NCBI GenBank assembly: GCA_022768325.1
Contig: JALEMI010000104.1
Span: 1-46,710, forward strand
Length of the DNA stretch: 46,710 nt
Direction: 5' to 3'
Origin: Bacteroidales bacterium
GTDB taxonomy: Bacteria; Bacteroidota; Bacteroidia; Bacteroidales; Marinilabiliaceae
Positions within the stretch are counted from its first letter, which is position 1. Each line of letters opens with the position of its first letter. The translations under genes and the position numbers were made by a program. Of this stretch, positions 25,730 through 35,826 are shown piece after piece. Under the pieces are notes generated by a model. It saw only the letters and a list, made by a program, of their open reading frames with translations. It did not search any database and was not told the DNA's origin.

Positions 25730-28606
25730 ATGGCAGGAGGAATCAGAATAAACAAATTCGCTTCAGAGTCCGGTGTTGGTGTCAATACCATCATTGAGAC
25801 CCTCAAAAAATTCGGTGTCACTGACGAACTTTCGCAAAACTCCAAGATACCCGACGAGATGTACGAGCGTCTCGCCAAGGAGTTCAAGCTCGATATTCAA
25901 GCCAAGAGCGAGTCCGAGAAAATCGTCATAACAACCAAAGGCAACAAAGACAAGGACTCCGTCTCAATCGGCAACGAGGGCATCGTAACCGCCGAGACGG
26001 CAAAGTCTGAGCCTATCAAAGGCCCCAAGATTGTCGGCAAAATTGACCTCTCCACCCCTCAGCGCGGCGGAAAGGGCAAGAACGAACGCCCCAAAGCGCA
26101 GAAGGAGACCGCAAAAGCCGAGGAGAGCAATGAGACGCCAGCACCCGAAGCAGCAGCGCCCAAGACTGAGCCACAAACACCTGCCCCTCAGCCTGAGGCA
26201 CAGCCCGAGGTGAAGACGGAGATCCAGCCCGAGGTAAATCAAGAGCCGCAAGCTCCAGAGGTTGAGCCTCAGCCCGCACAGCCCGCTGAGACCCCAGCCC
26301 CCGCCGAAGAGTTATCTCCCAAACCCGAAGCCGAAGAGCCTGCACCGGACGACTCACCAGCTCCTGCCACCAACGGCGAGTCTGCCGACGGCATCTTCCG
26401 CCTTAGCGACAAGCCAAAACTCACAGGTCCCACCGTCCTCGGAAAGATTGAGCTTCCCGTAGACAAAGCACCCGGCAGAGACAGCCACAACAAGAAAAAA
26501 CGCCAACGCATCCAGGGCGGCAAAGAAAAAGTAGACGTTTCGTCTCCCTCCACAATAAGCCAGGTAAACTCCACCCTCAACAAGGAGCGCAACAAGCAAC
26601 GCCAGCAGCAAAAGCAACAGCAGCAGGCGGCGCAGCAACAGCAAAACAGGAAAGAGAAGCAGCGCAGCAAGAAAGGCCAGGCAGCTCCCGTAAAGGAGAC
26701 ATCGGACGAAGACGTACAGAAGCAGGTCAAGGAGACCCTCGCCCGCCTCACGGCCAAAGGCCACAAGACCAACACCTCGAAGCACAACCGCGAGAAACGT
26801 GAAGCCGTCCGCCAACGTCAGGAGGAGGAGGCCGAAAGGCTTGAGCAGGAGAAGAAAGTCCTCAAGGTCACTGAGTTCGTGACCGCCTCCGAGCTTGCCA
26901 CCATGATGAACGTACCCGTCAATAAGGTCATCGCCACCTTCATGTCGCTCGGTATGTTTGTCTCCATCAACCAGCGTCTTGACGCGGAGTCTCTCTCGCT
27001 CGTGGCTGAGGAGTTTGGCTTCAAGGTAGAGTTCCTCAGCGTTGAGAAGGCGCATGAGGTTGAGGAGGAGGAAGATGACGAGAGCCTTCTCGTTGAGCGT
27101 CCGCCGATTGTCACCGTCATGGGTCACGTAGACCACGGCAAGACATCGCTCCTCGACTACATCCGCAACACCAACGTTATCCAGGGCGAGGCTGGCGGCA
27201 TTACGCAGCACATTGGCGCGTACAGCGTCACCCTTGAGAACGACCGTAAGATTACCTTCCTCGACACCCCTGGTCACGAGGCCTTCACCGCAATGCGTGC
27301 ACGCGGTGCGCAAGTCACGGACGTTGCCATCATCATCGTAGCTGCCGACGACAGCGTCATGCCCCAGACCATCGAGGCCATCAACCACGCCTCGGCAGCC
27401 GGTGTCCCCATTGTCTTCGCCATCAACAAGATAGACAAGCCGGGTGCCAATCCCGACAAGATTCGTGAGGCACTGGCCAACATGAACTACCTCGTAGAGG
27501 AGTGGGGCGGTCAATACCAGTGCCAAGAGATAAGCGCGAAGAAAGGCATCAACGTAGACAAACTTTTGGAGAAAGTCCTCCTTGTTGCCGACCTCCAAGA
27601 CCTTAAGGCCAATCCGGACCGCGCCGCCAGTGGCAACGTTATCGAGAGCTCGCTCGACAAGGGGCGTGGCTACGTTGCAACGGTTCTCGTGCGCAACGGT
27701 ACACTCCACCCGGGCGACATGGTTGTCTGCGGCTCCAACTACGGACGCGTCAAGGCCATGTTCAACGAGCGAAACCAGAAGGTCGATGTAGCCGCTCCGT
27801 CTACGCCTGTCCTCGTCCTCGGCCTTAACGGCGCGCCACAGGCTGGCGAGAAGTTCAACGTCTTTGCTGACGAGAAAGAGGCTAAGGACGTGGCCAACAA
27901 GCGCGATCAGCTGCAGCGCGAGTTCAGCATGCGAGCCACTCCCCACATCACGCTCGACGAAATTGGTCGCCGCATTGCGCTCGGCAACTTCCAGGAGCTC
28001 AACGTCATTGTCAAAGGCGACGTGGACGGCTCTGTCGAGGCACTCTCCGACTCCCTCATCAGGCTGTCGACCGAGGAGATACGCGTCAACGTCATCCACA
28101 AGGCCGTCGGTCAAATCTCCGAGAGCGACATCATGCTCGCCACGGCATCCAACGCCGTCGTCATTGGCTTCCAAGTCCGTCCGTCGGCTGACGCTCGCCG
28201 CCTTGCCGAGAAGGAGAAGATTGACATCCGCCTCTACTCCATCATCTACGACGCCATTGAGGAGCTCAAGAGCGCAATGGAGGGAATGCTTTCGCCCGAG
28301 ATTCGCGAGCAAGTCACTGGCAACCTCGAAATCCGCGAGACATTCAAGATCTCCAAGGTTGGCACCATTGCCGGCTGCTTTGTCAACGACGGCAAGGTCA
28401 AGAGCAAGAGCAAGGTCCGCATTATCCGCGACGGTATCGTAGTCCACTCTGGCGAACTCGAAAGCCTCAAGAGGTTCAAGGACGACGTCAAAGAGGTCGT
28501 TGCCGGCCTTGAGTGCGGTCTGAACGTCAAGGGATACAACGACATACAGGTTGGCGACATCATCGAGGCCTACGAGGAGATCGAGGTCGCCCGTAAACTC
28601 TCCTAA
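25730..28606 (+). CDS. infB: Translation initiation factor IF-2
   Basis: GTPase that brings initiator tRNA to the 30S subunit. The 958-residue protein has an N-terminal IF2 domain ([17 protein letters not shown], 1-55), a long low-complexity region rich in Glu/Pro/Ala then Gln/Lys/Arg (about 95-370), a second IF2_N domain ([20 protein letters not shown]), and the GTPase core from about residue 460: [29 protein letters not shown] and NKID. Domains II-IV follow in normal order to the C-terminal IF2 domain. The long charged linker is common in Bacteroidota. It ends the rimP-nusA-infB operon with a strong terminator. Confidence 0.97.
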   Translation: MAGGIRINKFASESGVGVNTIIETLKKFGVTDELSQNSKIPDEMYERLAKEFKLDIQAKSESEKIVITTKGNKDKDSVSIGNEGIVTAETAKSEPIKGPKIVGKIDLSTPQRGGKGKNERPKAQKETAKAEESNETPAPEAAAPKTEPQTPAPQPEAQPEVKTEIQPEVNQEPQAPEVEPQPAQPAETPAPAEELSPKPEAEEPAPDDSPAPATNGESADGIFRLSDKPKLTGPTVLGKIELPVDKAPGRDSHNKKKRQRIQGGKEKVDVSSPSTISQVNSTLNKERNKQRQQQKQQQQAAQQQQNRKEKQRSKKGQAAPVKETSDEDVQKQVKETLARLTAKGHKTNTSKHNREKREAVRQRQEEEAERLEQEKKVLKVTEFVTASELATMMNVPVNKVIATFMSLGMFVSINQRLDAESLSLVAEEFGFKVEFLSVEKAHEVEEEEDDESLLVERPPIVTVMGHVDHGKTSLLDYIRNTNVIQGEAGGITQHIGAYSVTLENDRKITFLDTPGHEAFTAMRARGAQVTDVAIIIVAADDSVMPQTIEAINHASAAGVPIVFAINKIDKPGANPDKIREALANMNYLVEEWGGQYQCQEISAKKGINVDKLLEKVLLVADLQDLKANPDRAASGNVIESSLDKGRGYVATVLVRNGTLHPGDMVVCGSNYGRVKAMFNERNQKVDVAAPSTPVLVLGLNGAPQAGEKFNVFADEKEAKDVANKRDQLQREFSMRATPHITLDEIGRRIALGNFQELNVIVKGDVDGSVEALSDSLIRLSTEEIRVNVIHKAVGQISESDIMLATASNAVVIGFQVRPSADARRLAEKEKIDIRLYSIIYDAIEELKSAMEGMLSPEIREQVTGNLEIRETFKISKVGTIAGCFVNDGKVKSKSKVRIIRDGIVVHSGELESLKRFKDDVKEVVAGLECGLNVKGYNDIQVGDIIEAYEEIEVARKLS

Positions 28607-28635
28607 GCGAACATCCACTCCCCGAACATGATATT

Positions 28636-28681
28636 GGGCGGCTAAGCGAGCCTCAAGACCTCGCCAGCCGCCCTTTCTATT
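28636..28681 (+). terminator. Intrinsic terminator after infB
   Basis: GGGCGGCT (28636-28643) pairs with AGCCGCCC (28666-28673); GCGAG and CTCGC extend the stem inside. It is followed by TTTCTATT. Confidence 0.85.
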
Positions 28682-28705
28682 ACCCATAAGACCCCCTTTC
28701 AGCCC

Positions 28706-29950
28706 ATGACCGATAAAACATCCGGATGGCGTTGGGTTCCAAGCCTCTACGTCTTCCAGGGCATCCCGAGTTGCCTCGTCATGACGACATCGTCGCTCAT
28801 CTACGCCGACATGGACGTACCGATAGCCTCCTTTGCCTTTTGGACCAGCGTCGTCTGCCTCCCGTGGTCGCTAAAGCCGCTTTGGGCTCCCTTTGTAGAG
28901 AGATACGCCACGAAACTGGGGTGGGTGCGCGTGACGCAGATTGTCCTTGCTGTCGCCATCTTGCTCTTGGGGCTTGCCATGTTGACGGAATCCTTTTATC
29001 CGCTCTCTCTTGGCCTGATGCTCATCATAGCATTTGCCTCGGCGAGCCACGACATTGCTTGCGACGGGTATTACATGATGGCGCTCGACGAGCGGGCGCA
29101 GTCTTTCTTTGTGGGCATCCGCTCCACGTTTTACCGCATTGCAATGGTCATTGCCACGGGCCTCGTCCCGTACATTGCCGGAAGTGTGGCCTCGCATTAT
29201 AACGCGCCAACGGGATGGGCTGTGTCCATAGGCATTGCGGGGCTCACGCTGATGCTCATGGCCGTCTTGTGCCGAATTGGGATGCCACGCATTGACGAAC
29301 CCCAAGGGCGGCAGGACGACGGGCTTAAAGTGTTCTGGCGAGCCTTGCGCTCCTTCTTTTCGCACGAGGGGGGTGTGGCGGCTGTGGCGTTTTTCGTGCT
29401 ATACCGCCTTGGCGAAGCCATCATCACGAAGACCGTGCTTCCCTTCCTCAAAGCCTCGCCGGCCGATGGGGGCCTTGGGGTGTCTGTCGAGCAATGCGGA
29501 ATAACGTACGGGACGTTTGGAGTGCTGTCTCTCGTGGCGGGCGGCGTATTGGGCGGCATCATAGCCTCGCGGATAGGCACACGGCGCGCCCTTTGGCCCA
29601 TGATACTCATGATGAACGCGCCTAACGTTGCGTACGTGGCACTTGCTTACTTTGCGCCATCGGCAGACAGCCATTGGATTGATGCGGCCGTAATGACTGA
29701 GCAGTTTGGGTATGGAATTGGGTTCACGGCCTATATGCTCGTGATGTTGCGATACGTTGCCGATGCGGAGTATAAGGCTGCGGAGTATGCCATAGGCACA
29801 TCGCTGATGTCGCTGAGCCTCATTCTGCCCGGGATGGCGGCGGGTGTCCTTTTGGAGTGGCTTGACGGCTCATTTGCGGGCATCTTCACCCTTGCTTGCG
29901 TCATGACAATTCCGGGCATGGTAGCCGCGGCATTTCTCAAAATCAAATAA
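28706..29950 (+). CDS. MFS transporter, AmpG-like
   Basis: A 414-residue inner-membrane transporter with about 12 hydrophobic segments. Features near the AmpG/PAT branch of the major facilitator family are YVFQGIPSCLVMTT at the start, FWTSVVCLPWSLKPLWAPFVERY in the first loop and ASASHDIACDGYYMMALDE in helix 4-5. AmpG brings cell-wall muropeptides back into the cell; whether this protein does so is uncertain. Codon use favours G-ending codons, unlike the C-ending style of infB just before it. No promoter box is evident in the 24 nt after the infB terminator. Confidence 0.8.
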   Translation: MTDKTSGWRWVPSLYVFQGIPSCLVMTTSSLIYADMDVPIASFAFWTSVVCLPWSLKPLWAPFVERYATKLGWVRVTQIVLAVAILLLGLAMLTESFYPLSLGLMLIIAFASASHDIACDGYYMMALDERAQSFFVGIRSTFYRIAMVIATGLVPYIAGSVASHYNAPTGWAVSIGIAGLTLMLMAVLCRIGMPRIDEPQGRQDDGLKVFWRALRSFFSHEGGVAAVAFFVLYRLGEAIITKTVLPFLKASPADGGLGVSVEQCGITYGTFGVLSLVAGGVLGGIIASRIGTRRALWPMILMMNAPNVAYVALAYFAPSADSHWIDAAVMTEQFGYGIGFTAYMLVMLRYVADAEYKAAEYAIGTSLMSLSLILPGMAAGVLLEWLDGSFAGIFTLACVMTIPGMVAAAFLKIK

Positions 29951-29987
29951 GCATCTGCGGCAAAGGTCATCTCTCAGAAAAAAACAC

Positions 29988-29995
29988 TATATTTG
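29988..29995 (+). promoter_or_regulatory. -7 box for tRNA-Arg
   Basis: TATATTTG is an exact TAnnTTTG match 16 nt before the tRNA, which gives a very short 5' leader. Confidence 0.6.
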
Positions 29996-30010
29996 CGCCG
30001 CAAAAGCGAT

Positions 30011-30084
30011 GGTTCCGTAGCTCAGCTGGATAGAGCAACAGCCTTCTAAGCTGTGGGTCTTGGGTTCGAATCCCAACGGAATCA
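30011..30084 (+). tRNA. tRNA-Arg (anticodon TCT)
   Basis: A 74-nt cloverleaf. The acceptor stem pairs GGTTCCG with CGGAATC (one G-U). The anticodon stem ACAGC/GCTGT encloses loop CTTCTAA with anticodon TCT, reading AGA. The T arm is TTGGG-TTCGAAT-CCCAA. CCA is not encoded. Promoter and terminator flank it closely, so it is a single-tRNA unit. Confidence 0.95.
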
Positions 30085-30102
30085 CAGAAAATACAGTCTC
30101 TT

Positions 30103-30136
30103 GCCTGACCTCATTGGGGTCGGGCTTTTTTGTTTT
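30103..30136 (+). terminator. Terminator after tRNA-Arg
   Basis: GCCTGACC (30103-30110) pairs with GGTCGGGC (30118-30125, one G-U) and is followed by six Ts then GTTTT. Confidence 0.85.
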
Positions 30137-30159
30137 ACACACATCTCATCGCAATGAAC

Positions 30160-30177
30160 TACTTTTGACTAACTTCG
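30160..30177 (+). promoter_or_regulatory. Probable promoter of the DUF262 gene
   Basis: Two overlapping candidates are present: TACTTTTG (30160-30167, exact) and TAACTTCG (30170-30177, one mismatch). Either gives a leader of 55-75 nt. Confidence 0.5.
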
Positions 30178-30240
30178 CATACAACCCATACAACAAAGCG
30201 GCGCACATATCAAACGCTAAAAACCAATAAACCTTAAGAC

Positions 30241-32352
30241 ATGAAAGGAAACGAACAACAACTCGTAGAATTTCTCGAAAATAACAAACGCTTTTGCATC
30301 CCCCTATATCAGCGCAACTACGACTGGAAAGAAGGCAATTGCCGCCAATTATTCTCCGACCTCCTTCGGATTCATGAAGACGGGAGCAAAAGCCATTTCT
30401 TTGGCAGTATTGTATACAGCCAATCAGAAGCAAACGGCGACGAAAGACTGATCATTGACGGACAACAACGCATAACGACTGTCTCGCTCATCTTGATCGC
30501 CATGATTAATGCCGCAAAATCAGACGAACTGCCCTCTGAAGACAAGGACTATTATATCCAAAACGTGAGCGAGAGATTTCTGATTGACAAGTGGCGGAAA
30601 ACCGAGCGCAAGGTAAAGCTTAAACCCATCAAAAAAGACATGGAGGCCTTTGATGCACTCCTGTTCAAAAGCCCTGAAGAGTTCATAATGGACTCCGTCG
30701 TCACGCGCAACTACCTTTTTTTCTACGACGAGGTAAAGAAGTGCGGGTTGAAATTGGAGGAAATACTTGAAGCTATCAACAAATTAGAAATTATAAGCAT
30801 TTGGCTCGGAAAGGACGACGACCCGCAACTCATCTTCGAAAGCCTCAACTCCACAGGCCTCGACCTCAGCGAATCGGACAAAATCCGCAACAACCTACTC
30901 ATGTCGCTCAATTCAAAAGAGCAAGAGGAGGCGTATGACAAGTATTGGAACAAGATCGAAATAGCCACGGCCTACCAGCCAACAATGTTCATCCGCGACT
31001 ACTTGACAATAAAGTCCAAAGCCAACAAAGTCGCCAAGATAGAAAACCTCTATTTTGAGTTCAAAACATACAGTAGCGAATCCGGACTCTCCAAGATGGA
31101 GCAAATGGCGGATATGTTCAAGTACGCCATCCAATACGACAAAATACAGAAAGCCGACCTCGGCGACTCCGTCTTAAACAAACTGCTCCGACAACTCTCC
31201 TACATTGACACACAGCAATATATGCCGTTCCTCGTCCAATTCTTCATCTACGCTGAAGAGTCGGGAATGCCGTTGGCAGACAGGCATACTGTTGTTCAAA
31301 CAATAGAGTGCTATATGGCGAGACGCATCATATGTGGCTTACCGGCAAACGCACTCAACAAGGTTTTCGCCTCCCTGCACTCGGACATCATGAAGCACAT
31401 CAAAGAGTTCGAGAAACACGACGAGCCATTCGTCTCGTCCTACCCCGAAGTCCTAAAATACGTACTCATAAGAAAACAAGGCAATTCCGAGCTGCCTTCC
31501 GACAACAAAGTCGCAGAAGAGATGCGAGTGCGAAACGTATATAAAATGCCTCTTGCATACCGTTACTTCATGTTCGAAAGAATGAACAACGGCCTCAGCA
31601 AGGAGTTCGTCGACATCGTCGGCAACATGAAAAACGGCACCATCTCCATCGAGCACATCATGCCGCAAACCCTATCGCCAAGATGGAAAAACGACCTCGG
31701 ACCCAACTTCCAGGAGATTCACGACAAGTACCTCCACACCTTCGCCAACCTTACGCTCTCCGCCTACAACCAAAGCTACAGCAACTCGTCGTTCGACGAA
31801 AAATGGAACGGCACGACAGACCGAAATGGCAAGCAAATTGTCGGTTACAAAGACAGTATATACAGCATCGGCGCCGACCTGAAAGGTTATTCCCAATGGA
31901 CAGAAACCGAAATCCTCGACCGCCAGCACAAGCTCATTGAGAAGTTCAAGACAATATGGCCGATGCCGACCTCCACATTTAAACCAATCGAGAGACCCGT
32001 CGATAACGTCATGTTTAGCGACGAGGATACAGAGCTCACAGGAAGAACAATAAGCGCATTCACCTACAAAGGAACGCGTCAGGAAGTGGACTCTTGGAAA
32101 TCCATGCTCGCCGGACTTTGCGCAATGGTATACCGCGAACACAAGTCTGCAATCGACTTCCTTTGCTCGCAAAAAGGCCACTTCCATACCGAGCCTCACG
32201 ACGGATGTTCCCAAATCTCCCTAACCTGCTACGTCGACACCGCCAACAGCACGAAAGACAAAATTTCGATCATTAAGAAAATGTTCAGCGAATGCTCGCT
32301 ATCCGAAGACGACCTCTCCTTCGACCTCGTACCCATAGCACAGGAGGCATAG
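30241..32352 (+). CDS. DUF262-DUF1524 protein, GmrSD-like nuclease (possible defence)
   Basis: A 703-residue protein. Residues about 5-210 form the DUF262 (GmrS-like, ParB-fold) domain with IPLYQRNYDW (20-29) and the IDGQQRIT motif (72-79). After a helical middle, residues about 460-540 carry the DUF1524 (GmrD-like HNH) domain with EHIMPQ (471-476) and the downstream Asn/His in HTFANLTLSAYNQ. The last about 130 residues form an extra domain I do not recognise. Relatives include type IV restriction enzymes that cut modified (for example glucosylated) DNA using NTP. It stands alone between a tRNA and folE, and is richer in A than its neighbours. No methylase or integrase is adjacent, and no tRNA-end repeat was found downstream. 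Defence role is inference from the family. Confidence 0.82.
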   Translation: MKGNEQQLVEFLENNKRFCIPLYQRNYDWKEGNCRQLFSDLLRIHEDGSKSHFFGSIVYSQSEANGDERLIIDGQQRITTVSLILIAMINAAKSDELPSEDKDYYIQNVSERFLIDKWRKTERKVKLKPIKKDMEAFDALLFKSPEEFIMDSVVTRNYLFFYDEVKKCGLKLEEILEAINKLEIISIWLGKDDDPQLIFESLNSTGLDLSESDKIRNNLLMSLNSKEQEEAYDKYWNKIEIATAYQPTMFIRDYLTIKSKANKVAKIENLYFEFKTYSSESGLSKMEQMADMFKYAIQYDKIQKADLGDSVLNKLLRQLSYIDTQQYMPFLVQFFIYAEESGMPLADRHTVVQTIECYMARRIICGLPANALNKVFASLHSDIMKHIKEFEKHDEPFVSSYPEVLKYVLIRKQGNSELPSDNKVAEEMRVRNVYKMPLAYRYFMFERMNNGLSKEFVDIVGNMKNGTISIEHIMPQTLSPRWKNDLGPNFQEIHDKYLHTFANLTLSAYNQSYSNSSFDEKWNGTTDRNGKQIVGYKDSIYSIGADLKGYSQWTETEILDRQHKLIEKFKTIWPMPTSTFKPIERPVDNVMFSDEDTELTGRTISAFTYKGTRQEVDSWKSMLAGLCAMVYREHKSAIDFLCSQKGHFHTEPHDGCSQISLTCYVDTANSTKDKISIIKKMFSECSLSEDDLSFDLVPIAQEA

Positions 32353-32396
32353 AAACGCCCACAGAAGGAAATAAAGATACCTCCCCTACTTTTTCG

Positions 32397-32404
32397 TAAC
32401 TTCG
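32397..32404 (+). promoter_or_regulatory. Probable -7 box for folE
   Basis: TAACTTCG, one base from TAnnTTTG. The transcript would begin near 32410, which excludes the GTG at 32408 as a start codon and supports ATG 32438. Confidence 0.5.
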
Positions 32405-32437
32405 CAGGTGAAGATAAATATTCAGAATAGAAATAAA

Positions 32438-33061
32438 ATGACGCAAGTGGTTAGCGCGGCGGAGCTGCAGGACGACAACAACATATACGACGAAGAAAAG
32501 ACGGAACGGCTTGCCGGGTATTATACCGGCATAATCAGCACCTTGGGCGAAGACCCGTCGCGCGAGGGTCTTATCAAGACACCGGCTCGGGCGGCCAAGG
32601 CGATGCAATTCCTCTTGAAGGGGTATGCGGAAGACCCGGAGGCGATACTGCGCCAGGCGATGTTTAACGAGCCGTTTCAGCAGATGATTGTCGTTAAAGA
32701 CATTGAGATATACTCGCTGTGCGAGCATCACCTTCTTCCTTTCTTTGGCAAGGCTCACGTTGGCTATATCCCTCGGGACAAGATTACGGGGCTGTCTAAG
32801 TTGCCGCGTGTGGTGGATGCCTTTGCTCGCCGATTGCAGGTGCAAGAGCGGCTCACGTCGCAGATTAAGGAGTGCATACAGGAAACGCTGAATCCGCTGG
32901 GCGTGGCCGTCGTGATTGAGGCTCAGCACATGTGTATGCAGATGCGCGGAGTACAGAAGCAGAACGCCGTGACGACGACATCGGACTTTACGGGTGCATT
33001 CATGAACAGCACGGCCACTCGGGAAGAGTTCTTCAACATAATAGGCAGGCGGATGCACTAA
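32438..33061 (+). CDS. folE: GTP cyclohydrolase I (type IA)
   Basis: First step of tetrahydrofolate (and some queuosine-type pterin) synthesis: GTP to dihydroneopterin triphosphate. With ATG 32438 the protein has 207 residues. The zinc site is visible as Cys and His in [19 protein letters not shown] and Cys in [11 protein letters not shown]. It is the zinc-dependent IA type. The frame extends to a GTG at 32408, but that codon falls at or before the predicted transcript start. It is single-gene and uses many G-ending codons. Confidence 0.95.
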   Translation: MTQVVSAAELQDDNNIYDEEKTERLAGYYTGIISTLGEDPSREGLIKTPARAAKAMQFLLKGYAEDPEAILRQAMFNEPFQQMIVVKDIEIYSLCEHHLLPFFGKAHVGYIPRDKITGLSKLPRVVDAFARRLQVQERLTSQIKECIQETLNPLGVAVVIEAQHMCMQMRGVQKQNAVTTTSDFTGAFMNSTATREEFFNIIGRRMH

Positions 33062-33102
33062 CGCCACGACAAGACGGGCTGCGCAAGGGCAGCACACGGC
33101 AT

Positions 33103-33141
33103 AAAAAGACGTCCACCTCTGCTCTCGCAGGGGTGGACGTC
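33103..33141. terminator. Strong hairpin at the folE end, T-run on the minus strand
   Basis: GACGTCCACC (33108-33117) pairs with GGTGGACGTC (33132-33141). On the minus strand it is followed by TTTTTATG; on the plus strand no T-run follows. It may stop readthrough from rprXY and stabilise the folE 3' end. Confidence 0.65.
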
Positions 33142-33247
33142 AGTCGTTAGAAAGGAGCCGGCAATAAGACTCCAAATGTCATAATACCTCCCTACATTTT
33201 CTTGGAGAAGTCGTCGGTCAGCGCGACTCGGGACAAACTATTAAGCT

Positions 33248-33280
33248 AAAAAACAATCCCCAGGGATTTGCGGTAATCCC
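33248..33280 (-). terminator. Terminator after rprY with alternative pairing
   Basis: On the minus strand AATCCC-tg-GGGATT is followed by G and six Ts. A second GGGATT (33275-33280) just upstream can pair with the same AATCCC, so the terminator stem and an alternative stem exclude each other. Confidence 0.65.
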
Positions 33281-33319
33281 GAAAGAAACCCTTGTCGCTC
33301 TCCTTCACAGGATTGCTAC

Positions 33320-34009
<690 letters not shown>

Positions 34010-34014
34010 AATAA

Positions 34015-35547
34015 TTACTTTATTAAAGGCAAATATATATCAAATTTTGTTCCTACATTCAACTCGCTTTCAACAGAAATTTGCCCACCGTGATCTTCGA
34101 CGATTTTTTTGACGTAGGCTAAGCCGAGACCGAAGCCTTTGATGTCGTGGCGGTTTCCTGTTGATACGCGGTAAAACTTCTCAAAAATGCGCTTTTGGTC
34201 CTCTTTTGAGATGCCGAGACCGTTGTCTTTGACCGAAATGACGATTCCGTTGTTGGCATTTCGTGTCCAGACGTGCAACATAGGCGCGTCGCGTCGGTAC
34301 TTGAAAGCGTTATCGAGGAGATTGTAGATTACGTTGGTGAAGTGGACATTGTCCACCATGGCCTCGGAGGGGGAGGCATCGAGGCGTTCGCTAATCTCGC
34401 CGTTGACGCTCTCGACCTTGACGCGGAAATTGTTGACCACCTTATCCACAATCTCGTTGACATCGCGACGTTCGAGCTTCAGGCGGGCCTTGCCTCTGTC
34501 GAAGCTCGACATCTGGAGAATCTTCTCGACCTGGATTGTGAGGCGGCGCCCCTCGTCGATGATGATTCCCGTATTGCGTCGGATGAAATCGGGCTTGACT
34601 GTGTCGGCCAAGTCGCGCAGCATCTGGGCGGCGAGGGACATTGTGGAGATGGGGGTCTTGAACTCGTGGGTCATGTTGCTGATGAAGTCATTCTTAATGA
34701 CTTCGATCTTCTTTTGGCGGAAGATGACGACGAGGGTATAGGTCGAGAGGATCATTACGATGAGGCCGAAGAAGACCGTGGGGACGATGAGTGTGAGCAG
34801 GCCACTCATGACATCGGGCTTCTCGGAGAAATAGACCGTGACGTAATGCGCACGGGCGTGCATATCGTTGGGATAGAGCTTCTTCTCGTACTTAGGGGCA
34901 TCGAAAGCCGGGTCGAAAGCGTGGCTGGAGAAAGCCATCTGGCCGGCGGCATTGTAGACGGCGAACTCGTAGGGCGAGTAGACACCGTTGTCGGAGAAGC
35001 TCTGCATGAGGAGGGCGTCGAGGCGTTGGGGATTGACGCGGACCTCGATGGGCTTATCCTCGAAGACGCTCTTTGTCATTTTTGCCCTGATATAGCGCAG
35101 CTTGCGCATGAGGACATTGTTGAGCATCATGTAGGCATTGCTGACCATGTCGTTGCCGAAGACATTTCGGGCGTCGACTAGACCGGCATCGGCTGAGATG
35201 AGCGTACCGCCTCGGGTGGCATCGAGCTTATAGAAACCGAAATTATCGAGCTTGAAGGTGAGGCTGATCTCCTCGGTTGAATTGTGGGAGCCGTCGGTCC
35301 TGTGGCGGGTGAGGAGTGAGGGGTCGCGCATGGAGGGTGAGGACACGGAACCCTCGTGTCGGGCCTCCATGACCTCGTCGGTCTCGAGCCGTTGGACCAC
35401 GTTGTCGATACTACGGACGACGGCTTGGTCGAACTGGCTATCTCTGAGCTTGCAGGCCTCCATAATCCACCTTACTTGCATAAACACGAGGCCTACGAAA
35501 GCAAGGGGTAGGATGATAGTGACCCACATTATAATTTTTCTGCTCAT
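34015..35547 (-). CDS. rprX: Sensor histidine kinase (RprX-like)
   Basis: A 510-residue membrane kinase: membrane helix at 6-26, a periplasmic sensor region (about 30-250), second helix (TVFFGLIVMILSTYTLVVIF), H-box NMTHEFKTPIS with His294, then the ATPase domain with N-box NLLDNAFKYR, G1 DNGLGIS and G2 KGFGLGLAYV. It pairs with RprY downstream. The ATG at 35547 lies only 5 nt after a consensus -7 box (TACCTTTG at 35553-35560, TTTG 20 nt upstream), so the mRNA is probably leaderless, or translation begins at Met7. Confidence 0.93.
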   Translation of the reverse strand: MSRKIIMWVTIILPLAFVGLVFMQVRWIMEACKLRDSQFDQAVVRSIDNVVQRLETDEVMEARHEGSVSSPSMRDPSLLTRHRTDGSHNSTEEISLTFKLDNFGFYKLDATRGGTLISADAGLVDARNVFGNDMVSNAYMMLNNVLMRKLRYIRAKMTKSVFEDKPIEVRVNPQRLDALLMQSFSDNGVYSPYEFAVYNAAGQMAFSSHAFDPAFDAPKYEKKLYPNDMHARAHYVTVYFSEKPDVMSGLLTLIVPTVFFGLIVMILSTYTLVVIFRQKKIEVIKNDFISNMTHEFKTPISTMSLAAQMLRDLADTVKPDFIRRNTGIIIDEGRRLTIQVEKILQMSSFDRGKARLKLERRDVNEIVDKVVNNFRVKVESVNGEISERLDASPSEAMVDNVHFTNVIYNLLDNAFKYRRDAPMLHVWTRNANNGIVISVKDNGLGISKEDQKRIFEKFYRVSTGNRHDIKGFGLGLAYVKKIVEDHGGQISVESELNVGTKFDIYLPLIK

Positions 35548-35552
35548 GATAA

Positions 35553-35584
35553 CAAAGGTAGGAACATTTGCATATCAGAGCAAA
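35553..35584 (-). promoter_or_regulatory. Strong promoter of rprXY, almost no leader
   Basis: Minus-strand TTTG (35581-35584), 20-nt spacer, TACCTTTG (35553-35560). The -7 box ends 5 nt before the rprX ATG. Confidence 0.75.
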
Positions 35585-35660
35585 ATATTAAGTAAAAAAC
35601 AGGGGGCTGAATTTAACATTTGCACCCCATGGGGGGAGACGGGTTGAAGAGGAAGGGGGA

Positions 35661-35697
35661 AAAGAAAAACTCCCACGGTCGTTGAATACCGCAGGAG
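35661..35697 (-). terminator. Terminator after tRNA-Lys
   Basis: Minus-strand CTCCTGCGGT pairs over ten positions (two G-U) with ACCGTGGGAG and is followed by TTTTTCTTT. Confidence 0.85.
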
Positions 35698-35716
35698 TAG
35701 AAGTGGTTATGAGAGG

Positions 35717-35789
35717 TGATCCGTCTGGGGCTCGAACCCAGGACCCCAACATTAAAAGTGTTGTGCTCTACCAACTGAGCTAACGGATC
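35717..35789 (-). tRNA. tRNA-Lys (anticodon TTT)
   Basis: A 73-nt cloverleaf on the minus strand. The acceptor stem pairs GATCCGT with ACGGATC, the anticodon stem CAACA/TGTTG encloses loop CTTTTAA with anticodon TTT, and the T loop is TTCGAGC. CCA is not encoded. Confidence 0.95.
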
Positions 35790-35826
35790 GCCGATGAAAC
35801 GGAAGCCTCTTCGGCGTTTCCGAGTG

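Larger units (their letters stand above)
33062..33319. other. Convergent intergenic region between folE and rprY
   Basis: This 258-nt region holds two minus-strand terminator-like hairpins (33103-33141 and 33248-33280). The only minus-strand ATG frames are very short (11 codons at most), so I see no small gene. Confidence 0.6.

Noticed and set aside
26354-28687. Minus-strand open frame of 777 codons over infB
   Set aside because: Antisense shadow of IF-2.
32408-32437. GTG start for folE
   Set aside because: Lies at or before the predicted transcript start; ATG 32438 is the better start.
30085-32437. Integration site with tRNA-Arg end repeat around the DUF262 gene
   Set aside because: I searched by eye for a copy of the tRNA 3' end downstream and found none; no integrase is present.
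35625-35634. Perfect palindrome CCCCATGGGG upstream of rprX
   Set aside because: Too short and GC-only to call an operator; it lies about 40 nt beyond the -33 box, and an alternative weak terminator pairing with a nearby GC stretch is possible.
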